A stretch of DNA of 64,000 nt from an uncultured Candidatus Melainabacteria bacterium (lineage in GTDB: Bacteria; Cyanobacteriota; Vampirovibrionia; Gastranaerophilales; Gastranaerophilaceae): assembly GCA_934692665.1 (NCBI GenBank), contig CAKUUG010000001.1:1-64000 (forward strand), written 5' to 3'. The notes below the pieces were generated by a model that did not search any database, had not been told where the DNA came from, and saw nothing but the letters and a program-made list of their open reading frames with translations. This document shows positions 51,883-61,237 of the stretch, piece after piece (position 1 is the stretch's first letter; every line of letters starts with the position of its first letter). The position numbers and the translations under genes were made by a program.

Positions 51883-53103
51883 TTATAGGCTTATTGGTTT
51901 ATCGAATTTTTTTACAATTAACGAGCCGTCACCTGTTATGTAGTTGAAAATGTAGCTGCCTTTTTCTAGGTGGTTTTTGTCTTTATTTTGGTTAATTGCA
52001 CAATCTTTTAGTCTGTTGTTGCGGTATTTAAAATTTACTTTTCCGTCTTCAGTTATTTTTGTTATATCTAAAATACCTTCATTTGTAAAACTTATTTTGT
52101 ATTTTGCAGAGTCTGTTTTGTATGTTGCAAAATCATTGTCACAAGTTGGTGCAAAGTCAAACTCTAAATCATCTTTTCCGCTTAATAACATTCTTTTTAT
52201 AGGATTTTTTGATAATGTTGCAGACTTGCTTAATTTTTTATCAAATATGTTAAACAAATCTATTGCTTCTTGTTTTAATACTTTAGAAGCTTGTATGTAT
52301 CTTTGATTTTCGGGCAAATCCCTGCTTGTTCTGGTTATTTTGATTTCTTCATAATTGTTTGTTTTGTTGAATTTTTCTTTTGAAACTCTCGTCGATGTTT
52401 CTTTGTCTGTTGTTTCGTTTGAATTTTCAATATTTTCTATAGATTCTTCAGTTTCATTTTCTTGATTTTCTTGAATAAGTGCAGGTTCTTCAACTTCATT
52501 TGTTTCTTCTTGTATTGGAGAATCTTCTGCTTTTGGTTGAATGCTTTCTTCATCTGTTTCAGTTTCGATAGGTTCGTCTTGAGCTATAGAATTTTCTACT
52601 CCAAGTTCACTGGGTTCTTCTTGAGATGTGGTTTTGTTTATTTTTTCTTGAGCTACAAAATCTTCTATTTCAAGTTCATTAGGTTCTTCTGTCGTTTCTT
52701 CTATGTTTTTTTCTTGGGTTTTTTCTATTGTTTTTTGGGTTTCTTCCGGAGTGGGGGCAGTATTTTCTGTAGTTTTTTTGGTTGCATCTTTAGAGGTTGT
52801 TATTTTGTTGTTATTTACTTTGGAAGAATCCGCTTCATTTACATTAACAGCCTCTTTTGGCATATTTTCATCTTGGGCAGTGTATTTTGAAAGCCAAGCT
52901 TGAAAGTCTTTGATTAAATTTGCAAGAGCATTTAAAACAACACCCAAAAAGACCAAAGCTTTCTTTACAAAATCAGAGGTTTTTGTGTTGGTTTTTTTGT
53001 TTTGAGAATTTAAATTTGTTGAAGATATGTTGTTTGATGCAAAATTTACATTTTTAATTTTTCTAATTGAAGATGCTTGCGTTTTTAATGGGGATATATT
53101 CAT
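51883..53103 (-). CDS. Acidic-repeat membrane protein of the shared N-terminal type
   Basis: A 406-residue protein of unknown function starting MNISPLKTQ and with NVNFASNN at about 19-26. It has a membrane helix at about 50-65, then a Glu/Thr/Asn-rich disordered stretch to about 255 with imperfect repeats of the form EEP-x-EL-x-x-E-(D/N)-x-x-AQ. The C-terminal domain (about 265-406) ends in FKYRNNRLKDC and GSYIFNYITGDGSL, with strands like those near the N-terminus of the genes at 231 and 2043. The N-terminal plan matches the effector-like proteins of the accessory region. AAGGAAAA ribosome site. Confidence 0.65.
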   Translation of the reverse strand: MNISPLKTQASSIRKIKNVNFASNNISSTNLNSQNKKTNTKTSDFVKKALVFLGVVLNALANLIKDFQAWLSKYTAQDENMPKEAVNVNEADSSKVNNNKITTSKDATKKTTENTAPTPEETQKTIEKTQEKNIEETTEEPNELEIEDFVAQEKINKTTSQEEPSELGVENSIAQDEPIETETDEESIQPKAEDSPIQEETNEVEEPALIQENQENETEESIENIENSNETTDKETSTRVSKEKFNKTNNYEEIKITRTSRDLPENQRYIQASKVLKQEAIDLFNIFDKKLSKSATLSKNPIKRMLLSGKDDLEFDFAPTCDNDFATYKTDSAKYKISFTNEGILDITKITEDGKVNFKYRNNRLKDCAINQNKDKNHLEKGSYIFNYITGDGSLIVKKFDKPISL

Positions 53104-53158
53104 AGTTGTTTTCCTTTTTTTGTTTTAAAACTCCTAAAGAAAAATTTTTGCTACGAAT

Positions 53159-53983
53159 TTATTTTTTTATTTCTAAACAAATTTTGTAAACATCGTTTTT
53201 ATTTACATCAAAAAGAACAGACAAAACAGAAGATATTTCTTTGTCTTTTAGGTTGAGTTTTTTTAGTTTTTTGATTTTTTCTAAAATATCAACTTCTTCT
53301 TTTTTTTCATCTTTGTGCAAAAGTACTGCAATCTCACCTTTTAGAGGGTTTGTTTTGTAGTATTTTATTATGTTTTTGATGTTGTCTTTTTTAATTTCTT
53401 CAAATTTCTTTGTTAATTCTCTTCCGATTGTAATTGTTTTTTCGGGATATTCTCCTGCAATGACTGAAAGAGTAGAAAGCAATCTGTTCGGGCTTTCGTA
53501 AAAAATCAAGTTTTCGTATTTGTTTTTAGAAACAATATCCAGTATCTGGTTTTCTACTCTCGAAATAAAACCGACAAATTTAAAATCTTCATCACATCTG
53601 CTCGTTGCACTCAAAAGCGTGATTGGTGCGGAAGCTCCGGGGATTGGGATGATTTTGAAATCATGTTTTGAAACTTCATCAACCAAAATATTCCCGGGGT
53701 CTGAAATAAGAGGTGTTCCTGCGTCTGTTACGAGTGCAATTGATTTTCCTTGTTTCAAATATTCCAAAAACAACTCTTTTCTTTGGTTTTCGGAAAATTT
53801 GTGATAACTGATTAGTTTTGTTGATATAGAATATTTTTCTAATAAAACACTTGTGTTTCTAGTGTCTTCTGAGGCTATTATGTCAACATTTTTCAATACA
53901 TCAATTGCTCTTAATGTGATATCATCAAGATTTCCGATTGGGGTTGCTACTATGTATAGTGCGTTTTCTATATTATTTGCCAC
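53159..53983 (-). CDS. rsmI: 16S rRNA 2'-O-ribose C1402 methyltransferase
   Basis: A 274-residue SAM-dependent methyltransferase of the tetrapyrrole-methylase fold: LYIVATPIGNLDDITLRA, ASEDTRNTSVLLEKY, VTDAGTPLISDPG, PIPGASAPITLLSATSRCD and FYESPNRLLSTL. It modifies the decoding centre of 16S rRNA. It overlaps the end of cysS by 16 bp on the same strand. Confidence 0.95.
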   Translation of the reverse strand: MANNIENALYIVATPIGNLDDITLRAIDVLKNVDIIASEDTRNTSVLLEKYSISTKLISYHKFSENQRKELFLEYLKQGKSIALVTDAGTPLISDPGNILVDEVSKHDFKIIPIPGASAPITLLSATSRCDEDFKFVGFISRVENQILDIVSKNKYENLIFYESPNRLLSTLSVIAGEYPEKTITIGRELTKKFEEIKKDNIKNIIKYYKTNPLKGEIAVLLHKDEKKEEVDILEKIKKLKKLNLKDKEISSVLSVLFDVNKNDVYKICLEIKK

Positions 53984-55377
53984 GTTGTACCATCTTTTGA
54001 GTCTTTTAGTTGAATTTTGTTTGCTGAAAGAAAATCTCTTATTTCGTCAGATTTTGCCCAGTCTTTGTTATCTCTTGCCAATTTTCTGAGTTTTATTATT
54101 TCTTCTATTGCTTCTTTTGAAGTCAATTCTTTTGACAAAGAAAACTTGTCATAGAGTGGTTTTGTGATTTCGTTTAGTTCTTCTTCTGAGACTTCTTTTT
54201 CAGAAAGCGAAAAATCAAAACCTAAAACACTGCCCAAATAAACAAGGGTATTTGCTGCAATTTGTTTATTGTTGTCTTTTTTGATTTTGTCAACCAAAGA
54301 AAACAAAACAGCAAGGGCTTTTGAAGTGTTTAAATCTTCATTCATTGCGTTTTTAAATTCTTCAATTGCTTCTTCATCATAAGAAGAAGTTATTTCTATA
54401 CCTGAAACAGAATTAATGAGGCGTTTTGCACCATTTTTTGCAGAAGTTAAAGCAACATCATTAAATTCGACAGGCATTCTGTAGTGATTTGTTAAAATAA
54501 ACAAACGAATTGCATTTGTGTCATAAGATTTTAAAACATCATCAATAGTCAAAAAGTTGTTAAGCGATTTTGACATTTTTTCTTTGTTTATTGTAACGAA
54601 ACCGTTATGCATCCAGTATTTTGAAAATTCACAATCGTTTGCACATTCTGATTGGGCTCTTTCGTTTTCATGGTGCGGAAACATCAAATCAGCCCCGCCT
54701 GCGTGGATATCAATAGTTGAGCCAAGATGTTTTTTGTTCATTGCAGAACATTCAATATGCCATCCCGGACGACCTTTTCCCCAAGGAGAATTGTAGCCAT
54801 GGGCTTCGTCTTTTTTCCACAAAGCGAAATCTAATGGAGATTCTTTTTTGTCGGTTGTTTCCACTCTGGCACCATTCAATAAATCTTTTATTGGTTGAGA
54901 AGAAAGCTCTCCGTATTTTTTGTATTTTTCAACCCTGAAATACACATCGCCATCAACACAATAAGCATATCCTTTTTCGATTAGTGTTTTTATCATAGAA
55001 ATCATTTCGCCCAAAGTTTTTGTTGCTCTGGGTTCAATATCCGGTTTTAAGACATTTAAATTGTTCATTGAATCAATAAAAGATTTGTAGAATTTGTCTG
55101 TAATGACGGAAGGTTCTACATTTTGTTCGTCAGCTTTTTTAAGTATTTTATCATCAACATCGGTTACGTTTCTGCAATATGTAACATCATATCCCAAAAA
55201 TTTCAGATATCTGTACAACACATCCCAAGTAATATAACATCTGGCATGTCCAAGGTGTGCTTTGTCATAAACTGTTGGGCCGCAAACGTACATTTTTACT
55301 TTGTTTTCTTCGATTGGTTTAAATTCTTCGATTTTGTTTGACAATGTGTTGTAGATTTTTAGCATATTTTGCTCCAT
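53968..55377 (-). CDS. cysS: Cysteinyl-tRNA synthetase
   Basis: A 469-residue class I synthetase: MYVCGPTVYDKAHLGHAR (HIGH-type site and zinc Cys), WHIECSAM, HHENERAQSE (zinc ligands) and the KMSKSLNN loop. The start ATG at 55377 has AAAGGA upstream and shares its first base with the stop of the matrixin gene. It charges tRNA-Cys in the cytoplasm. Confidence 0.96.
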   Translation of the reverse strand: MEQNMLKIYNTLSNKIEEFKPIEENKVKMYVCGPTVYDKAHLGHARCYITWDVLYRYLKFLGYDVTYCRNVTDVDDKILKKADEQNVEPSVITDKFYKSFIDSMNNLNVLKPDIEPRATKTLGEMISMIKTLIEKGYAYCVDGDVYFRVEKYKKYGELSSQPIKDLLNGARVETTDKKESPLDFALWKKDEAHGYNSPWGKGRPGWHIECSAMNKKHLGSTIDIHAGGADLMFPHHENERAQSECANDCEFSKYWMHNGFVTINKEKMSKSLNNFLTIDDVLKSYDTNAIRLFILTNHYRMPVEFNDVALTSAKNGAKRLINSVSGIEITSSYDEEAIEEFKNAMNEDLNTSKALAVLFSLVDKIKKDNNKQIAANTLVYLGSVLGFDFSLSEKEVSEEELNEITKPLYDKFSLSKELTSKEAIEEIIKLRKLARDNKDWAKSDEIRDFLSANKIQLKDSKDGTTWQII

Positions 55378-56171
55378 TATTTTCCTTTGTTTTTAAAATT
55401 TATGTTCAGATTGTTTACTTGTAAAAGATATTTTTTTAAATCGCCTATATTTTGCGTTTCTTCTGACAAATTTTTTGCAAATTCGGGTTTTAGTGCTTGA
55501 GTGTTTGCAACTGAATCTTTGGTTTTTTCAAAATTTGATTTTTTTTCTTCATTATTTAGCGAAGAAATCATTTTATCAACACTTCCAAGATTACTTTTCC
55601 CATACAATGAGAGTATTTCTTCTTTCCCTTTTCCAACAGGAAGTCTATACAACCATTTTAGGGTTTCAAGGTCGTTGTTTGAAATGTTAACTATGCCATA
55701 TTGATGCGGAACAAACATGATATCACCTTTTGTTTTTGAATGTCCCAAACCCACACTGTGACCTATTTCATGAAGTACTGTGTGAAAAATTTCATTATCA
55801 TCCATATATTGGTGATGAATAATGCCATCAGACAGTCCTATTGAAACTTCTGCAGAATAGTATTTTCCTGATTTGTCATAATTGAAGGTGCAAGAGCCTA
55901 GAGATTTTCTATCTACTCTTTTCCAGTCAATATTTATGTTTGATTCGTACAAATTCATTGTTCTTTCAAAAGAAACAAGCCCACCTGTCAAGTTTTCCCA
56001 AGTGTTAAACCCGTCAATTAACAATTGAGTATATTTGTATTCGTCATTAGAGCCTGCGGATTTGTACCAGTTGAATTTTCCTATGTAAACTTTTAGTGGC
56101 ATGACGTTATCAGGCCAGCGTGTAAGCTTTCCTTTGTTGAAACATTCATCTATATAGGTAATAGTTTGCAT
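55377..56171 (-). CDS. Matrixin-like zinc metalloprotease
   Basis: A 264-residue protein with the metzincin signature HEIGHSVGLGH (about 133-143) and, shortly after, GDIMFVPHQYG with a Met-turn. The upstream part has the matrixin-type VSIGLSDG stretch. There is no signal peptide or pro-domain, so either it acts inside the cell or leaves by another route. The C-terminal 80 residues are polar and helical. It precedes cysS with a one-base overlap, which is odd for such a protease. Confidence 0.82.
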   Translation of the reverse strand: MQTITYIDECFNKGKLTRWPDNVMPLKVYIGKFNWYKSAGSNDEYKYTQLLIDGFNTWENLTGGLVSFERTMNLYESNINIDWKRVDRKSLGSCTFNYDKSGKYYSAEVSIGLSDGIIHHQYMDDNEIFHTVLHEIGHSVGLGHSKTKGDIMFVPHQYGIVNISNNDLETLKWLYRLPVGKGKEEILSLYGKSNLGSVDKMISSLNNEEKKSNFEKTKDSVANTQALKPEFAKNLSEETQNIGDLKKYLLQVNNLNINFKNKGK

Positions 56172-56230
56172 ATATAATTATAATATCATATAATAAAAAC
56201 AGAATAAAACTTGAGGGAGAATATAATATT

Positions 56231-56566
56231 ATGATGAATATGATGCAAGTTATGCAACAAGCACAAAAAATGCAAAAAAAATTCAAAGAAACACAAAATG
56301 AATTAGAAAAAGCAGAAATTGTTGCAAACGCTGGAAATGGTGCAGTCCAAGTTACACTTACAGGACAAGGAAAATTTAAATCAATAAAACTAAAACCGGA
56401 AGCAATCAATCCGGAAAATCCATCCAGCGTAGATACTGACACTGTAGAAATGTTGGAAGATTTGTTAACACAAGCTCTAAAAGAAGCAACGCAAAAAGCT
56501 AATACTCAAATGGAAGCTAAAATGAAAGCAATTACTGGCGGAATTTCTATTCCCGGTTTGTTTTAA
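56231..56566 (+). CDS. YbaB/EbfC nucleoid-associated protein
   Basis: A 111-residue DNA-binding protein of the YbaB/EbfC family: MMQVMQQAQKMQKKFKETQN, VTLTGQGKFKSIKLKPEAI, MLEDLLTQALKEATQKA, and a Gly-rich ending (GISIPGLF). The usual partners dnaX and recR are not beside it here. A terminator follows. Confidence 0.93.
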   Translation: MMNMMQVMQQAQKMQKKFKETQNELEKAEIVANAGNGAVQVTLTGQGKFKSIKLKPEAINPENPSSVDTDTVEMLEDLLTQALKEATQKANTQMEAKMKAITGGISIPGLF

Positions 56567-56578
56567 TAATTAATTCGA

Positions 56579-56604
56579 AAAGGCTGTGTTTTGCAGCCTT
56601 TTTT
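56579..56604 (+). terminator. Rho-independent terminator after ybaB
   Basis: Stem aaaggctg (56579-56586) with cagccttt (56594-56601) followed by further T residues. Confidence 0.88.
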
Positions 56605-56651
56605 AAACTAAAGTCTTTAAAATTATTATTTTATAAGTTATAATAACAACA

Positions 56652-58022
56652 ATGTTTGAAAAATTTACTCAAAAATCAATAGATGTAGTATCTTCTGCAC
56701 AAGATTATGCAATACAATTTCAGCACACAAAAGTCCTCTCTCAGCATTTGCTTATGGGACTTGTTTTTCACACTAAAGGTGTGCAAGCAAAAATATTAAA
56801 TTTTGACAAAATCAATTTTGGTGAATTGAGCGTTCAGATATTAGCTTCTTGCGAAATTAATCCAAAAATCAAAGATGGAAAGGATATTTTATTTTCTAAA
56901 GAAGTTAGAACTATACTAAAAAATGCAGTAAATTTATCAAATGAATTAAATTCGAATTTTGTCATGCCTCAACATATTGCACTTGCGATTTTGTCGGACA
57001 AAAACTGTGGAGCATATAAAATCCTAAAAAACTTCGATATAGATGAAGAAAAAATTATCCCGAATTTAAAAAGAATATTAGAAAAAAGTTCAGTAATAGA
57101 AAACTATCATCCCGAAGTAGCGACTGAAAATACTCAGCTTGAAAATATAAATGACTTTTTTAGAGAGCCTACTATATCAGAGATTTTGACAAATGCTCAT
57201 TCAAAAGTTACAACACAAGGTTATGAAATAGTAGGAAGTGAGCAGATTCTTCTTTCGGTTTTGGATAACAAAAATTACAAAATTTCAGAAATATTGGAAA
57301 AATATTCGGTTACTGCTGATGTTTTTTTAGAAAAATTGAGCAAATTTTCAGACAGAAATGCTGAATTTGAAAATTCCGAAAAACAAATAATCTTTACCCC
57401 GAACGCTTTTAGAGCTTTGATGTTGGCTGTTGATTTTGCAAAAGAATCGGGAAGCGTGAGTATTCAGCCTGAACATGTGGTGATGGGTATTCTAAAATCC
57501 AAAAGAGGCATTGCATACAAGATTTTATCTTCTTTGATTCCTCCTATGATTGATTTTGAAGATGTTATACTTAAAAAAATTGATGATACTATTCCAGAAA
57601 CTCTTGCGATTCTTCGTTTAGCAAAAGAAGAAGCAAGAAATTTGGGTTCATATTGTATTGGAACAGAGATGATATTGTTGGGTATTTTGTCTTATGGAAT
57701 AGGTGTTGCAGCTAGTACATTGAGGCATTTGGGTATAACATTAAAAGACGCAAGAGTCGAAGTTAAAAAACTAATCAAAACCAATGACAATATAGAAAAT
57801 TTGACTCTGATTTATAGTCCGAGAGCAAAAAAAATGCTGGAAGTTGCCTACAGAACAGCAGCTGAACACAAACGTCCAAAAGTAAAATCAGAAAATCTTC
57901 TCTATGGCATTACAAAAATGCCAAATTGCCTTGCGATGCAAGTCTTGACAAACTTGGGAACAGATATTTTAGAAATTCAACAAGGTATAAAACAAGAGCT
58001 TCTTGGTGGAATGGAACTCTAA
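56652..58022 (+). CDS. Clp N-domain repeat protein without ATPase
   Basis: A 456-residue protein built of six Clp-N-type repeats, beginning near residues 1 (FEKFTQKSIDVVSSAQDYA), 83 (FSKEVRTILKNAVNLSNEL), 175 (PTISEILTNAHSKVTTQG), 245 (FTPNAFRALMLAVDFAKES), 318 (ETLAILRLAKEEARNLGS) and 389 (YSPRAKKMLEVAYRTAAEH), each followed by a (H/E)-(I/L/M)-x-(L/M)-x-(I/L)-L pattern. ClpC and ClpA have two such repeats before their ATPase domains; here no AAA+ module follows and the protein ends after the sixth. It could be an adaptor or decoy for Clp substrates. There is no obvious ribosome site at its ATG. Confidence 0.8.
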   Translation: MFEKFTQKSIDVVSSAQDYAIQFQHTKVLSQHLLMGLVFHTKGVQAKILNFDKINFGELSVQILASCEINPKIKDGKDILFSKEVRTILKNAVNLSNELNSNFVMPQHIALAILSDKNCGAYKILKNFDIDEEKIIPNLKRILEKSSVIENYHPEVATENTQLENINDFFREPTISEILTNAHSKVTTQGYEIVGSEQILLSVLDNKNYKISEILEKYSVTADVFLEKLSKFSDRNAEFENSEKQIIFTPNAFRALMLAVDFAKESGSVSIQPEHVVMGILKSKRGIAYKILSSLIPPMIDFEDVILKKIDDTIPETLAILRLAKEEARNLGSYCIGTEMILLGILSYGIGVAASTLRHLGITLKDARVEVKKLIKTNDNIENLTLIYSPRAKKMLEVAYRTAAEHKRPKVKSENLLYGITKMPNCLAMQVLTNLGTDILEIQQGIKQELLGGMEL

Positions 58023-58035
58023 AAAGACTCGTTTT

Positions 58036-58413
58036 TTATGCCATTATATTCCAGACTTTGTCTGCAAAAATAATCAAAAAAATCAATGCACTCACAATTG
58101 CAGAAATCAAAACTGCCCCAGCTGCTATGTCTTTTGCAAGTTTTGCCAATTTTGCCCATTTGTTTTTGTAATATGCATCGATTACAAATTCTATTACGGA
58201 GTTTAACATTTCAACAACAAGCACAAATCCGTTTGCAAAAAGAATAATACAAAATTCTACAACAGAAACTTTTATAAAATATGCAATACTCAAAGACAAA
58301 ATTGCAATCAAAATATGTTTTCTAAAATTCCTTTGTGAGCGAAAAGCGAGTCTAACTCCATTTAGTGCAAACATTACGCTTCTTTTAAAACTTCTTGATT
58401 GAAATTTGTTCAT
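58036..58413 (-). CDS. dgkA: Diacylglycerol kinase DgkA family
   Basis: A 125-residue membrane enzyme with three helices and the family motif VVEMLNSVIEFVID; start FKRSVMFALNGVRLAFRSQRN. The Gram-positive-type relatives phosphorylate undecaprenol as well as diacylglycerol. It is the last gene of the pgpH-ybeY-dgkA set, a common order in bacteria. Confidence 0.92.
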   Translation of the reverse strand: MNKFQSRSFKRSVMFALNGVRLAFRSQRNFRKHILIAILSLSIAYFIKVSVVEFCIILFANGFVLVVEMLNSVIEFVIDAYYKNKWAKLAKLAKDIAAGAVLISAIVSALIFLIIFADKVWNIMA

Positions 58414-58424
58414 TCCTTAATTCC

Positions 58425-58913
58425 TTAAAAATTTTTTATGACTTTGTTTTGTATCCCTACAACAAAATCGTAATCTTTTTTTTCTAAATGGTCAAATCCA
58501 AACAAATGCAAAATTCCATGGGTTGTTAAAGTAAGCAATTCTTTTTTCAAAGTGTCTGTTTTTTGTTTGTTTGCGGTTTCAATGGAAATTATAATTTGTC
58601 CTAAATCGGCAGTTTTTCTGTATATAATTGGATTTTCGTCATCTACAAACAAAGAAAAAGTGATAACATCTGTTGGCCTATCTTTTTTTCTGTAGTCTTT
58701 GTTTATTTTGTGTATAGTATCATCATTGCAAAATGAAATATCAAATCTTATTTTTGAAATGTCCGGACTAAAGATTTTGCTTGTTTTGATTTCGTCATAC
58801 GAAAACAAAAGTTCCAGAATCTTTTTTACGTCTTGTTTGTAATCTTTTAAATTTATTTTGTATTTTCTAAGATTGATATCATCTATTTTTGAAACAAAAA
58901 AACTATTCTTCAT
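58425..58913 (-). CDS. ybeY: Endoribonuclease YbeY, rRNA maturation
   Basis: A 162-residue protein with the metal-binding HGILHLFGFDH motif near the C-terminus and NKDYRKKDRPTDVITFSL in the middle, both diagnostic of YbeY. The start is the ATG at 58913, placed 11 bp inside the upstream pgpH gene with AAGAAG ahead; the longer frame to 59009 would overlap pgpH by 107 bp. YbeY processes the 16S rRNA 3' end. Confidence 0.93.
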   Translation of the reverse strand: MKNSFFVSKIDDINLRKYKINLKDYKQDVKKILELLFSYDEIKTSKIFSPDISKIRFDISFCNDDTIHKINKDYRKKDRPTDVITFSLFVDDENPIIYRKTADLGQIIISIETANKQKTDTLKKELLTLTTHGILHLFGFDHLEKKDYDFVVGIQNKVIKNF

Positions 58914-61125
58914 TGTCTTCTTTCTTTCTTGATTTTTGTTGAAGCTGTTGAATTTTTTTCTCAAATTCGTCATCTTGGGTATTTTGTATTGTGATTTTGT
59001 TTGAATCAAGTTCTTTTATCGTTTTTTCTTGGTATTTTATTCTTTCATGCTGCATACCACGAAGGACTTTGTTGAATGTCATTGCTATAATTTTGATATC
59101 TTTTAAAGTCAAAGGGCTATCGGACAATTGTCCATCATTCAATCTTTCTGTAAATATTTTATTTACAGTTGCTTCGATTTCGTCTTGGGTTGCATTTTTG
59201 TTTGAACGGACAGCGGATTCCAGAGCATCTGCCAACATCAAAATTGCTATTTCTTTTGTTTTTGGTTTTGGACCGGGGTAGCGGAATTGTTCTTCTGTAA
59301 CATTTTCCAGTCCTTCTTGCTCTACCGCTTTGTTGTAAAAATACCCTGCCAAAGTTTCTCCATGGTGCTGTTGAATAAAATCAATAATCACTTGCGGAAG
59401 ATGATGTTTTTTTGCTATATCAACACCGTCTTTTGTGTGAGATGTAATAACCAATTTTGATTGACGTGGAGTTAGAGTTGTGTGAGGGTTTTCTACTCCA
59501 AAGTATGATTGGTTTTCAATAAAGAAAAACGCTCTTTGAATTTTTCCAATATCATGGTACAAAGCTCCTGTACGAGCAAGAATTGCATTTGCTCCTATTG
59601 CCTCTGCTGCTGCTTCGCACAAATTTGCTACCATTAAAGAATGATGAAAAGTTCCGGGGGCTGCATTTCTCATTTTTGATAACAATTCTTGATTTTGGTC
59701 AGCAAGTTCAATCAGTGTGTAAGGTGATACTATGTGGCCTATTTTTTCTATAATTGGAATCAAAAACATAGCTATCATAGAAGAAATAATCCCATTAATA
59801 AGCCCTAAAAACGGGGTTCTGCTCTTGAAATCAAAAAATGCGTTAAATGCGTCAGATTGGATTTCAAAAAACAAAACAGAAAGCATTGCAATAAATATCA
59901 CACCGCCTATTTTTGCACCGCACCAAATAATATCAAATCTTTTTGAATACGAAATTTTAGAAACAAAATATCCGCAGCTCAATATTGCACAAGTAAAAAT
60001 ATATGTCAGTTGTGAATCCAAAAACAACGTAACAGATAAAATAACAAGCATTAAAATAGAAGCTACAGAAGACAAAATCGGGTTTGTAAATATAGTCAAA
60101 ATCGTCGTATAAATAACAAAAGGCATTAAATAATTAGAAATATAATAAGAATTTGAAATGATTATACAAATATAAACCAAAACAATGGAAGAAATCGCCA
60201 GATATGCCATATATTGCGGGGTGTAGTATTTTTTTTCGTATTTTTTTATATACAAAACAAGACTAAACATAGTTAAACAAGTAAGAAGAAAAATCCCCAA
60301 TACGCCGACTTTGTTAATTTCGAACGCATTTATGCCGGAAGCTTTTAGAGCATCTTTTTTGAGAGTGGTTACTTTTTCTCCGCTTTGCAAAATGCTATCC
60401 CCTGCTTTGAATGATACTACATAAGGTTTTACGGCATTTTTTGCATTTTTTCTTGCAATTTCTGTTGCGTATTCATCAATAATCAGATTCGGTATTATGC
60501 AATGTTCGATTAGTCCTATTATTAAAGGGTATTGTGATTTTTTGGCGTGGTACCCTAGAGCATTTTCTATAAAATTGTTGTTAACAAAATTGTTTACATC
60601 AGTATCAAAAACGCCAATATTGATTAGTTCGTTTAAAACAAATTTTGTATTCGTAAAAGCTGCATTCAGACTGCTTTCGCTAGAAGATAAAATATACGCA
60701 ACGGCTTTGTTTTCACGTTCTGTATCGCTTATTTCCAACAAATCATACAACTCTTGTTGTTTTGTTTGGTATGTTGTTTTTTCTTTTTTTATTTTTTCTA
60801 TTTCATCTATTGCTTTATTTAAGTCAGATTTTATATAATCACCCTCGATTGGAGTTACGACAGGACGGATTTTTGAGGCTACTTCTCTTTTTATCAGTTC
60901 TGTTCTTTGTTTGTCTATGACTTCAAAATTGGTTTTTGCAATAATCGGCTTTTGGGCGATACCATTTACGATTATGTCTTGGTACAAATAATACCTCATA
61001 GACAAAAGAGATGTTATAATCAACGCAATAACAAAAAACACACAAATCGCAAAGGGTTTTGAAGATTGCAAAATATCTTCTTTTTCAAAAATATTTTTAC
61101 ACAAATCTTTTAAAAAAATCTTCAT
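58903..61125 (-). CDS. pgpH: PgpH-family 7TM-HD phosphodiesterase (c-di-AMP)
   Basis: A 740-residue membrane protein with one N-terminal helix (about 23-45), a periplasmic domain to about 270, seven closely spaced helices (about 270-480), and a cytoplasmic HD domain with HHSLMVANLCEAAAEAIG, LYHDIGKIQRAFFFIENQ and VITSHTKDGVDIAKKHHLP. PgpH proteins hydrolyse c-di-AMP. All HD residues are present. It precedes ybeY with an 11-bp overlap. Confidence 0.93.
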   Translation of the reverse strand: MKIFLKDLCKNIFEKEDILQSSKPFAICVFFVIALIITSLLSMRYYLYQDIIVNGIAQKPIIAKTNFEVIDKQRTELIKREVASKIRPVVTPIEGDYIKSDLNKAIDEIEKIKKEKTTYQTKQQELYDLLEISDTERENKAVAYILSSSESSLNAAFTNTKFVLNELINIGVFDTDVNNFVNNNFIENALGYHAKKSQYPLIIGLIEHCIIPNLIIDEYATEIARKNAKNAVKPYVVSFKAGDSILQSGEKVTTLKKDALKASGINAFEINKVGVLGIFLLTCLTMFSLVLYIKKYEKKYYTPQYMAYLAISSIVLVYICIIISNSYYISNYLMPFVIYTTILTIFTNPILSSVASILMLVILSVTLFLDSQLTYIFTCAILSCGYFVSKISYSKRFDIIWCGAKIGGVIFIAMLSVLFFEIQSDAFNAFFDFKSRTPFLGLINGIISSMIAMFLIPIIEKIGHIVSPYTLIELADQNQELLSKMRNAAPGTFHHSLMVANLCEAAAEAIGANAILARTGALYHDIGKIQRAFFFIENQSYFGVENPHTTLTPRQSKLVITSHTKDGVDIAKKHHLPQVIIDFIQQHHGETLAGYFYNKAVEQEGLENVTEEQFRYPGPKPKTKEIAILMLADALESAVRSNKNATQDEIEATVNKIFTERLNDGQLSDSPLTLKDIKIIAMTFNKVLRGMQHERIKYQEKTIKELDSNKITIQNTQDDEFEKKIQQLQQKSRKKEDNEE

Positions 61126-61237
61126 AAAATAAATAAAAACTCCTATTTTTTTGATAAAAAAGTTTAACTTATATATTATACAACTAAATGTATTTTCCCG
61201 TATACACTTATATTATGAGAAAAAATAAGAAGAAAAT

